Shown: in pieces, positions 11,275-23,534 of the stretch
Layout of the letters: each line of letters opens with the position of its first letter
Numbering within the stretch: the stretch's first letter is position 1
NCBI GenBank assembly: GCA_000708835.1
Contig: DF237741.1
Span: forward strand, 1-32,505
Origin: Klebsormidium nitens
Lineage: Eukaryota > Streptophyta > Klebsormidiophyceae > Klebsormidiales > Klebsormidiaceae
Direction of reading: 5' to 3'
DNA: 32,505 nucleotides
Translations under genes and position numbers: made by a program
Notes under the pieces: model-generated
Told to the model about the DNA's origin: nothing
Databases searched by the model: none
What the model saw: only the letters and a program-made list of their open reading frames with translations

Positions 11275-12173
11275 TCTCCGATGTGCGGTGCCAACTCTTG
11301 AAAGTGGTGCAAGGACGGTCGCGCCGAGGCCGCCCGCCTGCACATGCTTGCATGATCGACCTTGTCACTAGTGTAGCATATCAACTTGCATATACATGAT
11401 AGATCTGCTGAGTTATATATCGCTGGTCACATCCGACATTCTTAAGCATCCGACAATTCTTCTACTGCGCGTTGGATTGCTCCGGGACAGACTACCAGAC
11501 GGCTAGCTTTTCAACAAGTAGTTCGATCGAGTAAGTTATCAAGTGCACACGCGTCACTGCACACGAGTCATGCAAGCACTGATCGCGAGCCTTCTGCAAG
11601 AACTCCAACCGAGTCTGACCGGTTGAATCAATTCAATGATTCACATGCATGCAGATCTCGAGGAGTACGTGTCATACATGGTTGACATAATGGACGGTTT
11701 GATTCATGTGAAAGTACGGTAACTAGACAAATATAAGATTAGAGGATACGATATTGTTCGCATGCACAGACACAACTTAAAACAACAATGTATGAACGAA
11801 TATAAATAGATGTTGTAACGGGCTAAGCTGCCTGAAGGGCTGAATGCATCAACGTGTTGCAAATATCCACACCCTAAGCATATAAATGCAACAAGCTCTG
11901 TCTAACTTCTGAAGCAGTTCTTATAGCTTCAGGCACGATTTATTAGACTCCCTCAACACAAAAGCCCCAAAAGTTGTACGTGCATCAAGTTGTCTTACAT
12001 GAGTGATTGGATTCCGGTTGCTGGAATGTAAACCTTGCACGGTTGGAAGAACCACTCGGTGCCACAACTTGGCAGACGGCAGGCTCTTGATCATGAGTGG
12101 GCTTAAATCGTTGCACGGGCTTGACTCTGTTGTTGACGAGGGAGGTGGAACTTTTCAGCCCAGCAGTCTATCT

Positions 12174-12231
12174 TTACTTCTCTCCAGTGATCTTCGCCTT
12201 CTGCTCATCGATAACCTTGAGAAGCTCCTCC
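12174..12231 (-). CDS. Duplicated alternative terminal exon of CURT1
   Basis: An intact second version of the CURT1 last exon. It follows a CAG acceptor (GCCGATGCAG), is exactly 58 bases like the first copy (12331-12388), starts in the same phase (completes the Arg codon AG|G) and ends in its own TAA. It encodes EELLKVIDEQKAKITGEK against EELAQLVDETKKKITGEE: 11 of 18 residues identical and 38 of 58 bases by my count. The differences are largely synonymous or conservative. Skipping the proximal exon would give a CURT1 isoform with a different C-terminal helix. Whether it is used cannot be seen from DNA; its polypyrimidine tract is weak, so it could also be a relic in the 3' UTR. Confidence 0.75.
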
Positions 12232-12330
12232 CTGCATCGGCCGAAACTTAGAGGACTCCTCACATGGAGCCAAGCCTTTTGCAGATATTGTCCCTATGCT
12301 AGCTAGCTATTTGGACGAACCTGAAAAGCA

Positions 12331-15245
12331 TTACTCCTCTCCTGTGATCTTCTTTTTGGTCTCGTCTACCAGCTGCGCCAGTTCTTCCCTGCCAGATGAC
12401 CAATGAAAGAGACTTCAAGCCCCTTCCACACAAATCCAAACCAAGCCAACCAGTGGGGTCATAACAACGGCACAGATCCGAGGTGCAACATTCGAACAAT
12501 AATAAGCTAGCATACGACACCATGCAAGCTCGAAGTTCAGCAGCCAAAGTCCCCTGTGTCTCCTATTTTGCTTACCTGTCTGGCTTGAAGAGAAGGTAGC
12601 GGTACACGAACCACTGCACAGGTGACAGTGCAAGATAAGCGGACTTCAAGCTTTTGCCTAAGTCAGCATTTGGATACATGGAACATGTCTGAACAGGGTA
12701 AGAGGCGCAGTTCTCATTCCATGAGCACCTGCTTAGGACAAGCACACTCGTGCAGAAGCAGACAGAAGCCACAAGCACTTACCCCGGTGAACAAGATGCC
12801 CACAAACTCGAAGAAGCCAGGGAGAACAGGGAGCCTGTCAATGGACTGCAGAGACAGGCGGCTGTTAGAAGCAACTTGTGATGCTGGGAGTTGGCCAAAG
12901 CGCTGCAAGAAGAGACTGGCAGGCACCAGGCTAGCATGGCAGCCAGAAAATCATCTTTACGGCTCTCCTCGTCCGGCTACAATGCCATCAACATTGCAGC
13001 GAACAGTTGATTCAATGGTGCAGTGTTTTGCCCTTCCGGTCTTTCTTTATGTCATGAAGACTGGCAAGATCCCGAGGGGCGCCTCTTTTGAGAGGCAAGT
13101 ACTACTAGCTTATGCCACTGTATGAGTTGCTGGAAGTACTTTTCCTCTTTGTCAGGGTACGACGGATCTCATAGCATCCATAGCGGAAGGTCGGCTATGG
13201 CACGTATGAACCTTGCATAAATTCTGGCAGGCCATAACAGCGACATGATCTGCAACAACTTACTGACAGCAGGCCAGACGAGGCCCAGAGGGCGACGATC
13301 CCGGAGACGCCAAGACCGACAATTGCCAGTTTGTCCTCCTGCTTGTCCCACTGCATGCCAGGTAAGCTTGCAAAATGTCAGAGCTGCAACGCCCACCCTC
13401 GTGTTGAAGACACAATGGCCCGTGGGAAGAAACAGATCAATAATTCCCGTTCGGTGGTCCAGTTTTCTTGTAACATCTTGGCCATGATGCTACGTGGGGC
13501 ATGCCGCATGCCTGTATTTGCTGAGGGCACATGTATCGAATTCCGGCATGTGCTCAAAACAAGAGGTACAGTAATGCACGCCTGCTCCACTCTGTCTGGA
13601 ACAAATCAATAATGGCACAGTACAGGCAGCATGTCTGCGGTGCAGTCCAGCCATGCTCACCCAGTTTTGGACGCCCTTGAGCTGCTCCTTTAGCTGCTCA
13701 GAGACATCGTCAACCTCTGACTCAACCTCAGGCTCAACAGCCGCACGCACTTTGTGAGAGGTCCGACCGCTCCGGGCTGCACAAAGAGCACACCTCTTGA
13801 CTTACAAGGCCTTGTTACTTTCGCACATATAAAAACATGCCCAATCCGACTCCTCTTATCAGGTGTTGTACCTGCTCTATCTTCGCGGAGGATATGCCGA
13901 AGACCTTTGTTCCATTGTGTGCAGACTTGCTGCTTCGCAGGGCTGCTTTCCACCACAGTGTCGTTGCTATTGTCACAGCAAACTCATAATTTGTCACTCC
14001 TTTCCAATTCTGAAACAATTCAAGTTTCCGGGCTCAATGCTGTGTGGCACATGTTAAAGTGCATGATCAGCATAACAACACTCTGCCCATGCGGTCACGA
14101 TTAATGCTTTTGCCAAACTAGCTTCTAAACACCAATATAGGGACAGAAACGGCCAGAAGGCATTTCGACAAACTGCCAGGTAAACACAGTCCTCTGCCAC
14201 ACCTGTGCAGTGGAGCAGATTTTACCATGGTCCTTTTTGCTCAACTCTCAAAGCCTCTCCGTCTCTCTCTTTCAGTCTCCCTTACTTGATTCACACCTTA
14301 AAATGCAGAAGGCATGGATGCCAATACAATCAAGAAACCACGCTGTTGACGGATTGTTTATCAGAAATGTAAACAGAGGAGCGTTGTAAAGCTGGACGAC
14401 TGAGCATCATAAAGACAGCAATCTTCTGCATGTCAAGAATGGCAAGCAAGGGCCTTGCAACTGGCGCCTGAACAGCTGAGGTTCATGACCAGCAGGAGCA
14501 AGTCCTCATAACAAAGGGTGGAGCGCTACATCTAAACAAACCAGCAGATAAGAGACAAACGCCCTCCCAACTATCTGCTTGAGCCTTCCGATCCTGCTTT
14601 CATTGGGCAAAATACTTATGGAGGACGTAATGTGCAACCAAGATGCATGATATTGCATGCCCAATGCATTTGCAGGAGGAGAATTATTGGACACAGATCT
14701 GCAGAGATCTTGGCTCCTGAAAATGAATCCTGAAAAGTGCGTCCGCATGGATAGTCGACGAGGTCCCTGAATGCATGGTACCAGGGTGGCTTGATCATGC
14801 ATTTCAAGCGCTCCCCTGAATCCAACCAGAAAGCAAGCCTGCTCTGAAAGCGAAATGCAACAAATACGTTCTCAATGATTGCATGCAGGGCCTATGAGCC
14901 ACTCAACTGACAGTTTGGGAGAATACATTCGCGTGCTGGCTCCTAGAAGAGGATTGGCAGAGCAAAGGTCGGCCTGTTAATCATCTGCATTGATAGATCC
15001 AAGTGAAACAAAAGGACCCAACATCCACGAGAATCGAAGGTTGCCCCATCTTGAGCTCACTTACCTTGGAGAGCTGACCTCAAGCTGGGAGCCATTGCAA
15101 GCGACCGGCCAGCAAAGCTGCTCTGCTTGAGCGATGCATAGCTCAGCGGCAGGGCATTGGTCACCCGGTCTGTGGGTGCCCCAAGGACAGAGGCCGCAGC
15201 ACACAAAGGCACTACACTCCTCACAGCCGCCACCGCAGACGCCAT
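12331..15245 (-). CDS. CURT1: Curvature thylakoid 1 (CURT1) family protein, 6 exons
   Basis: Plastid membrane protein that oligomerises at grana margins and bends thylakoids. Minus-strand exons: 15245-15065, 13776-13661, 13350-13264, 12845-12783, 12613-12576, 12388-12331; product 180 aa. Residues 1-60 form a Ser/Ala/Arg-rich, acid-poor chloroplast transit peptide. The mature part has an acidic N-terminal helix (EVESEVDDVSEQLKEQLKG), WDKQEDK, a first membrane helix (IVGLGVSGIVALWASSGLL), the conserved loop RLPVLPGFFEFVG, a second membrane helix running into WFVYRYLLFKPDR, and a C-terminal amphipathic helix EELAQLVDETKKKITGEE. WFVYRYLLF is diagnostic for the family. An in-frame ATG six codons upstream (15263) is possible, but the MASAV start is more typical. 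A second copy of the last exon lies downstream (separate entry). All introns are GT-AG. Confidence 0.93.
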
Positions 15246-16558
15246 TGTGCAACAAACTAACAATGTACGTGCTTAATGGCTCAGCAAATGCACCAGACCC
15301 CAGATTCACGTCCTCGCACAAGTGTGCAGTGATTGCAATTTGCGAACCGTCTTCTTTGATAGTCCACCAGCAAAATAATGGCGGCACGATTTGGCAAATT
15401 GCAGGATTTAACTTCAATATGCAACGGGCCAACGGCCCTTTCCTGCTCCCTTCCCAAGAAGATCTCCGGGGCCTTCGCCTTTAGAATGAGTACTTTCTTC
15501 GCCCCACTGCAGGCTGATTGCCATACCTATTCTTCAAATTCTTCTGGTATTGCACGATTGCGATTGGATAAATCGAAGAAACGCTCTTGCGTTTGATTGG
15601 ATCCAAGGTTTGGGTTGACCACGTGAGCACCGCACAGGCTCGCCATCTTCCGCCGCGTGCCAGCCGGCCTTGTAAGAACCGTACATGATCGCGACGGAAC
15701 GGAACGACGAAAGTGGACAACCAACCCGGCCTTACGTAGTACGTACACTCACATGCAGCACCTAAAAGAAGAAGCTCGTCGAATATCCTGGAACATCCTG
15801 AGCAACTCAGTGGGCATGTTGCAAAGCGATCCTTATAAGCAGAGGTGCTCATGATGGTTGTATATGCAGGGTGGTCCGAATAGCTCCGGGTGGTGCGACT
15901 CGGGTGCATGTTCAAACCTAAGTTGAAATCGACAACCGTAGCTCAGTTAACAATTGTTCGGTCTACGACTCATATGACACACTTCAAAAGACCGCTTCTT
16001 GAGTTGGATACGCTGAAAATACACGAGTCAAGAGTACCCACCGGTAGCACTGATCGAATTTGTCCACAATATGTTTAGGTGACATAGATCGCTGCGGTTT
16101 CTATAGCATCAAAACCAGCTTGCTCTCGATGCGTTCGCACCTCGAATAGTTGGGAAATATTATAATATCTGCCACCATCAAACCCCTCAAGACTTCTTTG
16201 TGAGCCGGGTGCATAAGTTGCATCACATCCATATTCTTCACAGCTTCCGACAACTCGTGTAAGGGCCATTACAACAAAGAGATGAAGACAGCTTCAGCGA
16301 TTCTCGACACGGTCTGATAGACAAACCTATCTTGGACGGTTGAACCACATGGTTTACGAAGTTCTGACGAGAAACAGGCCATGGCCTGGCTCCAACATCT
16401 CACATCAAGCAACCTCGCAGCTTTATCTACCTTCGACGTTAGACAGGCTCGATAGCTGAATCAGCTTCTTGACGATCATCCTTTCTTTGTGTTAAGATGG
16501 CATTTGCAGAGCAAGTCTCTAGGGTCTATAAGAGCATCCTTGAGTTTGAGATTCTTTC
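15246..16558. other. Spacer between CURT1 5' end and CSN1 3' end
   Basis: About 1.3 kb holding the CURT1 promoter/5' UTR and the CSN1 3' UTR, as both genes read on the minus strand. A 144-codon minus-strand frame (15481-15915) has no recognisable motif. No other gene is supported. Confidence 0.45.
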
Positions 16559-19498
16559 TCACTGGCCTTTCTTTGGTTTGACAACAAAGTCGTGCTGCAT
16601 AAGATTCGCCCGAAGTAAAAGAGCTTTCGTGTCACGTTGGTAATCCGCCCCTACTTGAAGTGCTTTTTGAAAGGACGTGTTTCGCTGATCCGCGTGGCGT
16701 GCATACAGAATCTTGTTGTGGGAGTCGATGCGAGCCTGCATGTTTAAAACTAGCTGTCTGGTGGGGTTCGAGGTCAGAGAGGCAAAGACGGAGAAGGAAT
16801 CTGCGGTACCCAGACAAGACGAGGCGCTTCCAGCCAGCCACGGGTTCAAAAGCTCCTACATTAAGGTTCGAAGTCCATTCTGACAGGTAGAAGATCGGTC
16901 CAACACTCTGCTTCCTTCACTGGCGCTACAAAGGAATGCAAAGAAAGGCATCGGCAACATTCTTACACCACACTCTCACACGCGGTATGGTTCATTCGGT
17001 TGTCCAATTTGCAAACCAGGAGAGTGCAAACTCAAACTTGCATACCTGGATCTGATTCTCCATGATCAGAGCCGCCAGCTCCTTCTCCAGCCCCGCCACG
17101 TTCGTCTTGAAGGACGCCGCCATTCTGTTGAGGTCCACCGAGATGAAGGGCGTGGTGTACTGGATGAGCGCCTTGTGCCGGATCTGTTCGTACAGCGTGT
17201 CCACGTGGTCGAACAGGTGCACGTCCAACAGCAGGTCCGGCTTCAGCTTCTGTAAGTACCCCAGGCACGACGCGTACCGGCTGCACACAGGAAAATCACC
17301 GACTCTGTAAGCGCCACCATCAAGGCGAGGCTGACGTCAATTTCGGAGAATCGAAGCCAGCGGATGACGTCCGACATCTACAGCTCAAGAGCTGCTGCAT
17401 CCAGTCATGTGTATTGCTTCGCAACTCATTGGACAAGAGATTGTGACCAATGTTTGCGAATGTAATCGGAAAAGCTTACATTAGCTTTCTCTCTAATCAA
17501 ATCGGCGCAACCGGCAGACTGTGAAGGTTCTTGGGTTCGCAATCGACTTCGAGAATGGTACGAGGCACTCTAGAAACAGTTGTTCGACTCTTGATGAGCA
17601 CGTGAAAAACCTCTCGAAGTTGCAAAACCGCTTGCTGGCACAGGTTTGCCATCAAGAGAAGCGCTTACCTCGCATAAAAGTCGTTTATGAGCTCCCGAAT
17701 GTCTGGCACGAGTTCTAAGAAATTTCGAAAGGAGATGTTGTCGATCACTTTGCTCTGCAAACAAAGGAGGAAGAGTTCAGATGCTGTGTTTGCTGTCAAA
17801 AAAGGGCGCTGAAGGAAGGATGGACACAGCTTATGCTGACTCCAAATCAGCAATTCGTTGACAATTTGAAGCGAACCTGATGGAGAAAAAGCGCCTGCAG
17901 ACATAGGCAGGCAACTGAGTCAATTCAAACGAACGTGAAGGAGCTGTGAACATGATCGCACCTTCAGATCTGCCCGATCAAACGACGCCAGTGCACAGAG
18001 TGCTCCATACAGGGCCACATCCTGGGGTGCAATAACCTTTTTGTACTGTGTGCCAAGCTCAAAGTTGACGTCGACGAACTGCAACATGATGATAAACACA
18101 TCGGTAAGCTCTCTGAAAGGAAATCCAATCTGTCATGCAAGATGACAGAGTACAGAGTCGTCTTATCTCTTACTAGGCCCAATCACATCCATCTAACGCA
18201 TCGCTTCTTTTTGACTACTGTATCTGTGCATACAGCCACTCTTTATTAACTTCGACAATTACTTGCTCGCAGAATGAGTCCTAAACTGCTCACCTTTCTT
18301 GCAGCCAGCTTATACTTTTTGTTTTCCAGATGTGCCAGCCCTGCAGCGCACTTGAGCTTCCCCTGTATAACAGGATCTGTATTGTCCGGGGTCTGCTCGG
18401 CCTTCTGCACGTAGTTGGTGACATTCACAAAGTGCCCCAGCTCGATGCTGACCAGGATGACATTGAGGCACATGTTGATGATGTGCTTTGAGGTAGTGCA
18501 GTAATCCCGAGTCCGCACGTAGCTCTTGAATGCTGCTTGGAGGTCGCCACGCGCATAGAAGAAGTCACCAAGGTCGTTGTACCCCATTCGGATGCTCTCC
18601 TTGATCAAGTTGGTCTGCGAAAAAGTGGCCCATGTTTCCTCTGGTTGTCCAGAAGGCTCAAACCACCAGAATTAGCTTACAGTGTTGCATGCAATCCTAA
18701 ACATGAACGGGCGACAGTGTCGGGGCTTGCAATAGGAACCTATGGGCCCAAGTCATCTGGTCGGTCAACAGTGGACAAAGTGAGTTGGACTCAAGTTCAT
18801 GCCTAAGGTCTTTGAAATAGCAATTGCCGTGCGCACTGCACCACCACCGATCGATCTCACAGAGGCGTCCCAGTTCATCATCCTTGGAAACAGAAGCATC
18901 CGTGTGAATGTCAGCAACAATTCTATCGCAAAAGTTTGATGTCAGTAAGAATAGTGGCAGGATTTACTATACTTTTGAACAATGTCTTGATGTAGAACAA
19001 GCGATAGGCCGTGTAAGTCATTTTGCAGAAGCTTGCAACAATTTGCAGACAATAGAAAAGTGCAGGCAGATGAAGGATATGATATCAATCTCGGTTGAGG
19101 ACAAGGGTTTACTGATTCAACAAGGACACGAAGTCAAGACGCACCTTGTACCCATTGAGCTCCAATTCCAATCGTTCCTGCCGTTGTGCCGCCTGCTTCT
19201 CTTTGGTATTCACCCACTCACGATCATGCTGGTATGCTCTTCCCAATCGACCTCTCACGCGCTCGATTGTCTCAATGTAGACTTGCGTGTTGTCCCCCTT
19301 TTTTATCTCATCCAGTGCCATGCGAAGTGCTTCAAGCTCCATAGCAGAATCGCTGCATTTCTCCGCAATGAAGCGCAACCTGATGATCTTGGTATGGCCC
19401 ATGTAGTTGCTCGTATAAGTTTCGAGATCAAAGTGTGGACCGCCATCATCGCTGGTCGATGGTCTGCTGCCATTTGCATCGGGCTGTCCAGAGGCCAT
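16559..19498 (-). CDS. CSN1: COP9 signalosome subunit 1 (CSN1/FUS6), 6 exons
   Basis: PCI-domain subunit of the COP9 signalosome, the nuclear/cytosolic complex that removes NEDD8 from cullins; in plants it represses photomorphogenesis in the dark (COP/DET/FUS group). Minus-strand exons: 19498-19145, 18614-18294, 18078-17962, 17754-17669, 17280-17046, 16735-16559; product 429 aa, near the land-plant length. Family landmarks in order: FDLETYTSNYMGHTKIIRLRF, ALRMALDEIKKGDNTQ (N-terminal), TNLIKESIRMGYNDLGDFFY and VRTRDYCTTSKHIINMCLN (TPR-like helical repeats), YKLAARK, VIAPQDVALYGALCALASFD, VIDNISFRNFLELVPDIREL (PCI), LLLDVHLFDHVDTLYEQIR, ALIQYTTPFISVDLNRMA, and IDSHNKILYARHADQRNTSF near the C terminus. 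All introns are GT-AG and frame is kept throughout. It is divergent from the zinc-knuckle gene. Confidence 0.96.
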
Positions 19499-20068
19499 GC
19501 TTGGGGTAAGCGCACCGTGTAATTGAACAGCAAAGGCGCCTTGACACGAGATTCCACCCCTGGCACTGTCAACAAAGTGAAGAATGAAGAATGGTTCTTC
19601 CAGATTAGGTACGAGTCACGCCGACTTCTGACCAGAACGAATTTGTAGATTGTCGCTAACATGCGGGGCACAGGTTGTGCGGCGTCTGGAAGGCACGGTA
19701 TCGCCATCTTGCTGTCGCCACAAAAAGCAAAGGAAATGATGCGCGGCGACTGTAATAGTGGTGCTACATGCTTTACAGTCGCTCCAATTCTTCCAATATG
19801 GCACCCATGTGCTCAGAATACTGTGTACCGTACCGGTATAGCGAAGCACATCCAGTACACTGAACACTGTCAGTGAACTGTGAAAGCACCGGTCAGCTGA
19901 CTCGTAAACGGGAAAGTTTCTTCACCAAATCAAGGTCAAGGCGCTCATTTGTGGACGGGAATTTTTCTGAAGCAGCGAAGGTGCTTATAAATTCTACGTA
20001 GACGCCTTGGAGTAGCTCGAGTTTTGGACACGAGTTCAGAGCACCCAGGTAGAAAGGGAAGGGCAAGG
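19499..20068. promoter_or_regulatory. Divergent 5' interval shared by CSN1 and the zinc-knuckle gene
   Basis: Only 570 bases separate the two start codons, so both promoters and 5' UTRs must fit here. No convincing TATA box or known element was identified. A GTACCGTACCGGTA cluster lies near 19825. Confidence 0.4.
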
Positions 20069-23000
20069 ATGGCAGGAAAGGTGTGCCATGGGTGCGGACA
20101 GGAGGGGCATTTGAGGAAGAATTGCCCCACAGATTCGTTGGGTCAGAACAGCCGGGACGCTGACCATACAGCTAAGCAGTGTCGGAATTGTGATGAGATT
20201 GGTGAGTCGCTTGACGTACAACTTTCTTCTTGATCATATTCTGATGCTGGCCATCGCACGATTTTCACGGCCTGGAGCAGGAGATTGCAATGATTACGCA
20301 GAGGATTACCATGCTGATGCTTGGGAATCACAGATTGGCAGCTTGAACACAATCATGATCCCACAAGGTGCATAACAATTTTATCAAGGTTGTTAAGTCT
20401 TCACATTTTGGTAATGGTCATATGCAGCGCCTGGCATGTTCATTGATTCAGCTGGGCTGCACGTCGCTTTTGGCAATCTGCAAAGTGACCCTCAATCATT
20501 TTACCCTTGCTAAATTCGCATGGCTGTTCTTGTCAGCCGGTGGTAATGGTAAAAAGGTGGTTGCATTGACAAGGAGTAAGAGGTCTGCTAATATGTTTGT
20601 ATCTTCAAGTCTCCGAGCCTCTTATAAACAAGCTAGGGAGATTTGCGGGCTTCTTGCTGGCTCTAGATGAACCCCCCCCCCGCCCAATACCCAATTATGT
20701 GTTTGAAGGAATATATGGTCCGCAGGGCAAGAAATAAGTCTGTCCGCTGGTTCAAAGGGTTGCCTGACCTCTTCACTCATGCTCCGCAGGTCACATCGCT
20801 CGGGATTGCCAGTATGAGCAGGCAGGTCTTTGCAGTCACTCTCATTTGCTCCCTGCCTTTTGCTCTCCTTCATTTGCATTTGCTCCGCTTTGTATCCACT
20901 TGCTACTTCATTTGCTTGTACGTTGGCTGTGTAGTTCATCAATCCTTATATTGATACTTCCTTTCTCTCGCCACTCTGAATTCAATTGAGAAACTGTTGG
21001 GCTGAAGTTGCTGGGTTGGTCTCCTTGACCAGTTTTGGGTGTGCCTGAACGCTGTTGCACGTAAGTTCTGAGTTTTTGGTTCAAACAGAGGCTATTTCTA
21101 CGGAGTTCAGCGCGCAAGTTCAAGTTCTGATTTTCGACGCAATTCAGTCAGGGGCTTTTGTCTCACTTTCTTGGGGGGCCTCGTGCAGACGTGCCACAAT
21201 TGCCGGCAGCCTGGCCATGTGCGCAGCGCGTGCACCAACAAGGCCACCTGCCGGAACTGCGGGGAGAGCGGGCACATCGCGAGGGAGTGCAAGTAAGGGT
21301 AGCCGGCCTCCCCTTGGCAACGGGATGTCTTTCACATCTAGGAATGTTTAGTATGAGTGAGGGCCTGTCAATGGTCGTGTGGGGAACGACTCATGTCCAT
21401 TTATGTTGCCCTGTGGTGCTAGAGATTCTGGCGTCCACCCAGTAAAATGCAGAAGAACGGTTGTGTGACCTGTGCGTTGCCTCTTGGGCTGTAGTGGTAA
21501 CGTGTTGCCCCCACCCTGCAGGTATGAGCAAACGTGTCAGCAGTGCGGGCAGAGCGGACACCTTAGGCAGGATGTGAGGGCTCTCTCTTCTTCCTGCCAG
21601 CAAAGCGCTCAAAGTTCCTCCCCACTCCATGTTGTTAGAGGTTGCACTACAGTGCGATTTTAAAACACGGCTTGTCTGTTGTCAGACATGTTTGGCTTTG
21701 ATTTGCACGCTGTTGACTTGATTTAAGGGCTGCGACGCTTAGGGACAAGGACTTGTAATCTGAGCTGCCGTTTATCAGGTACGTTTGCGAAACGTGAGCC
21801 TTAGGCTGGTGGGTTCGGTGCTTGCAGTGTCCGGAGCTTGCCTCCGTGAAAAAGGGGAAGGTCGGCGAGAAGACCTGCCACACTTGCGGGCAGGTAAGAG
21901 CTCTTCTCTGACTCATTGGTGATGAAGGGACTCATTCGCTTCTTTGTTATTGGCCATCATGGGATCTCTCCAGGCAAGCAGACACTGTTTTCAAGTTTTG
22001 GACTTTTCAAGTTTTGGACAAAAGTTCCAGAAGGGTCTGCTGATGACAGTTAGGGAGTCTTCGAAGTTTACCATAAGGCATATTAACAACTGCTTTTCCT
22101 CCTGTCCGAAATCTTTTACTGTGCAGTCTTTGAAGAGGATACATGCCTCTGATTGGACGCAGTCCTTGTGTCCTAGCTGCTGTTCACTGCCTCTTGCTTT
22201 TCATGGTGGCAAGTTGGCCTCTTTATGCAGCTGACAAGGAATTGACGGGTTATGTGCGTTGGTGTCGCTAATATCGTCATTGACAAGTAACCAGCAAACA
22301 CTAATTCAGAATATTATGTACAGAACGTCTGTGGAGAGCAAAATGAAGCGGTCTGTGACTTGTAAGCGTTGAATCGTTACGTATGAGTCGTAGGAAAAGC
22401 TGCAGTTGGTTGTCGAACAGTTAAAGGCGGTTTGGACTGGAACGAGCAGAACGGGGCCTTGCGTCTGGGGCTGAGAGCCTGGTCCACTTCAGCGGGCTTC
22501 ACACGGCGCGCCTGATTTCGTTTGTTGCTGTTATTCAGCCGGGCCACTTGAAGGTGGATTGTCCTCAGGCCCCCGTGAAGGAGAACGGAGCCCTGGCCAA
22601 GGCGTGCCATGCGTGCGGAGAGGTGGGGCACCTGAAGAGGGACTGCACAAAGGTACGCGCTCATTGGTCCTTCCGGGAACTGGTTATGCTCATACTTTTG
22701 ACAAGATACTGGCGGAAATCAACCTATCTTGGGACAACTTCAAGAGACCGAGTGCGTCTTCTTGGAGGCCGTCGTCAAACCTCAGCAGGGTGTTCTTACC
22801 CTTACCAGGCATCAGTGGTTTCTGCTCCTCTGGTCGGGTTTGACAATAGTAGACATCTGCTCAGTGCGATTACGCAAGGAGGAAGCCAAAGTACTTGTCA
22901 TTCTTCACAATCCTTGTTGTCCGCCCTTCTCCTTCGCTTCTTCGCCTGTACCTCAGCAATTTCGTAAGACAGGGAGATAAACAAGAAGAGAACTCTTTGC

Positions 23001-23534
23001 AGGCACCCGTAGCGAACGGCGGTGGGGTGAAGACCTGCCATGGGTGTGGCCAGCCGGGCCATTTGAAGCGGGACTGCCCCGAGGCAGTGCACGAAGGGGA
23101 CGATCAGCGGGTGTGCCACAATTGCGGGCAGGCGGGGCACATCAGGCGGGATTGCCCGTCAGGGTATGAGAAGGTGCGGACTTTGACAATGCAAACCAAC
23201 AGATGTGCTCCACCTGCACACACTTCGCGTGTTTTTGCAGAAGTTGCGTTGTGGGTCAGGCTGCTGATTGCTCGGATTTTTCAGCCCGATAGCAGCTAGG
23301 TATTGTAATGTAATGCTGAGAACGTCTGAAGTTCATGGTGGTGTGGTGTTGGGCTCTTCTTTATATCCACCCGGATGTTGGCAGGTTGAGAAGGTTTGGT
23401 GTTTTGAGAGATTGTGATGGTGATGAGAGTTCTAATGTGATGGTGAATATCTCATTGATTTGCAGGCGTGCCATACCTGTGGCCAAACTGGCCACCTGAA
23501 GCGCGAGTGCCCTCAGCTGATTGCTGTAGCCTAG
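20069..23534 (+). CDS. Ten-knuckle CCHC zinc-finger nucleic-acid-binding protein (CNBP/GIS2-like), 8 exons
   Basis: Probable single-stranded DNA/RNA-binding protein of the CNBP/GIS2/HEXBP type, involved in mRNA translation or storage in relatives. Exons: 20069-20201, 20790-20821, 21189-21292, 21522-21573, 21828-21893, 22539-22652, 23003-23173, 23466-23534; product 246 aa. It is built almost wholly of CX2CX4HX4C knuckles starting at C6, C38, C57, C76, C95, C124, C152, C179, C205 and C226, all with complete ligands. Typical units are CHGCGQEGHLRKNC and CHNCGQAGHIRRDC. Linkers are short, except two of about 15 residues before knuckles 6 and 7 and one of 18 between knuckles 1 and 2. Introns cut inside knuckles 2, 5 and 6. 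Intron 2 uses a GC donor. Animal CNBP and yeast Gis2 carry seven knuckles, so ten is more than those. The exact target is unknown. Confidence 0.92.
20822..21188 (+). other. GC-AG intron (zinc-knuckle gene intron 2)
   Basis: Donor CAG|GCAGGT, acceptor GTGCAG. It joins the YEQ linker to TCHNC in phase 0. The GT four bases on would shift the frame. The donor matches the GC consensus less well than the other four. Confidence 0.7.

Larger units (their letters stand above)
10822..12173. other. Gene-free interval between convergent TIM10 and CURT1
   Basis: About 1.35 kb holding the two 3' UTRs and spacer. It is relatively AT-rich in 11150-11900, with many ATGCAT/TGCATG words and two perfect 14-bp palindromes (separate entries). 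No coding region or RNA gene could be supported. Confidence 0.5.

Noticed and set aside
12622..13125. 167-codon plus-strand frame
   Set aside because: It lies across CURT1 exons and introns on the opposite strand; low-complexity chance frame with no family features.
15481..15915. 144-codon minus-strand frame between CURT1 and CSN1
   Set aside because: No motif, no splice-linked partner exon and skewed residue content; it lies in the probable CURT1 promoter.
18908..19522. 204-codon plus-strand frame
   Set aside because: It is antisense to CSN1 exon 1 and has no recognisable motif; the minus strand matches CSN1 throughout.
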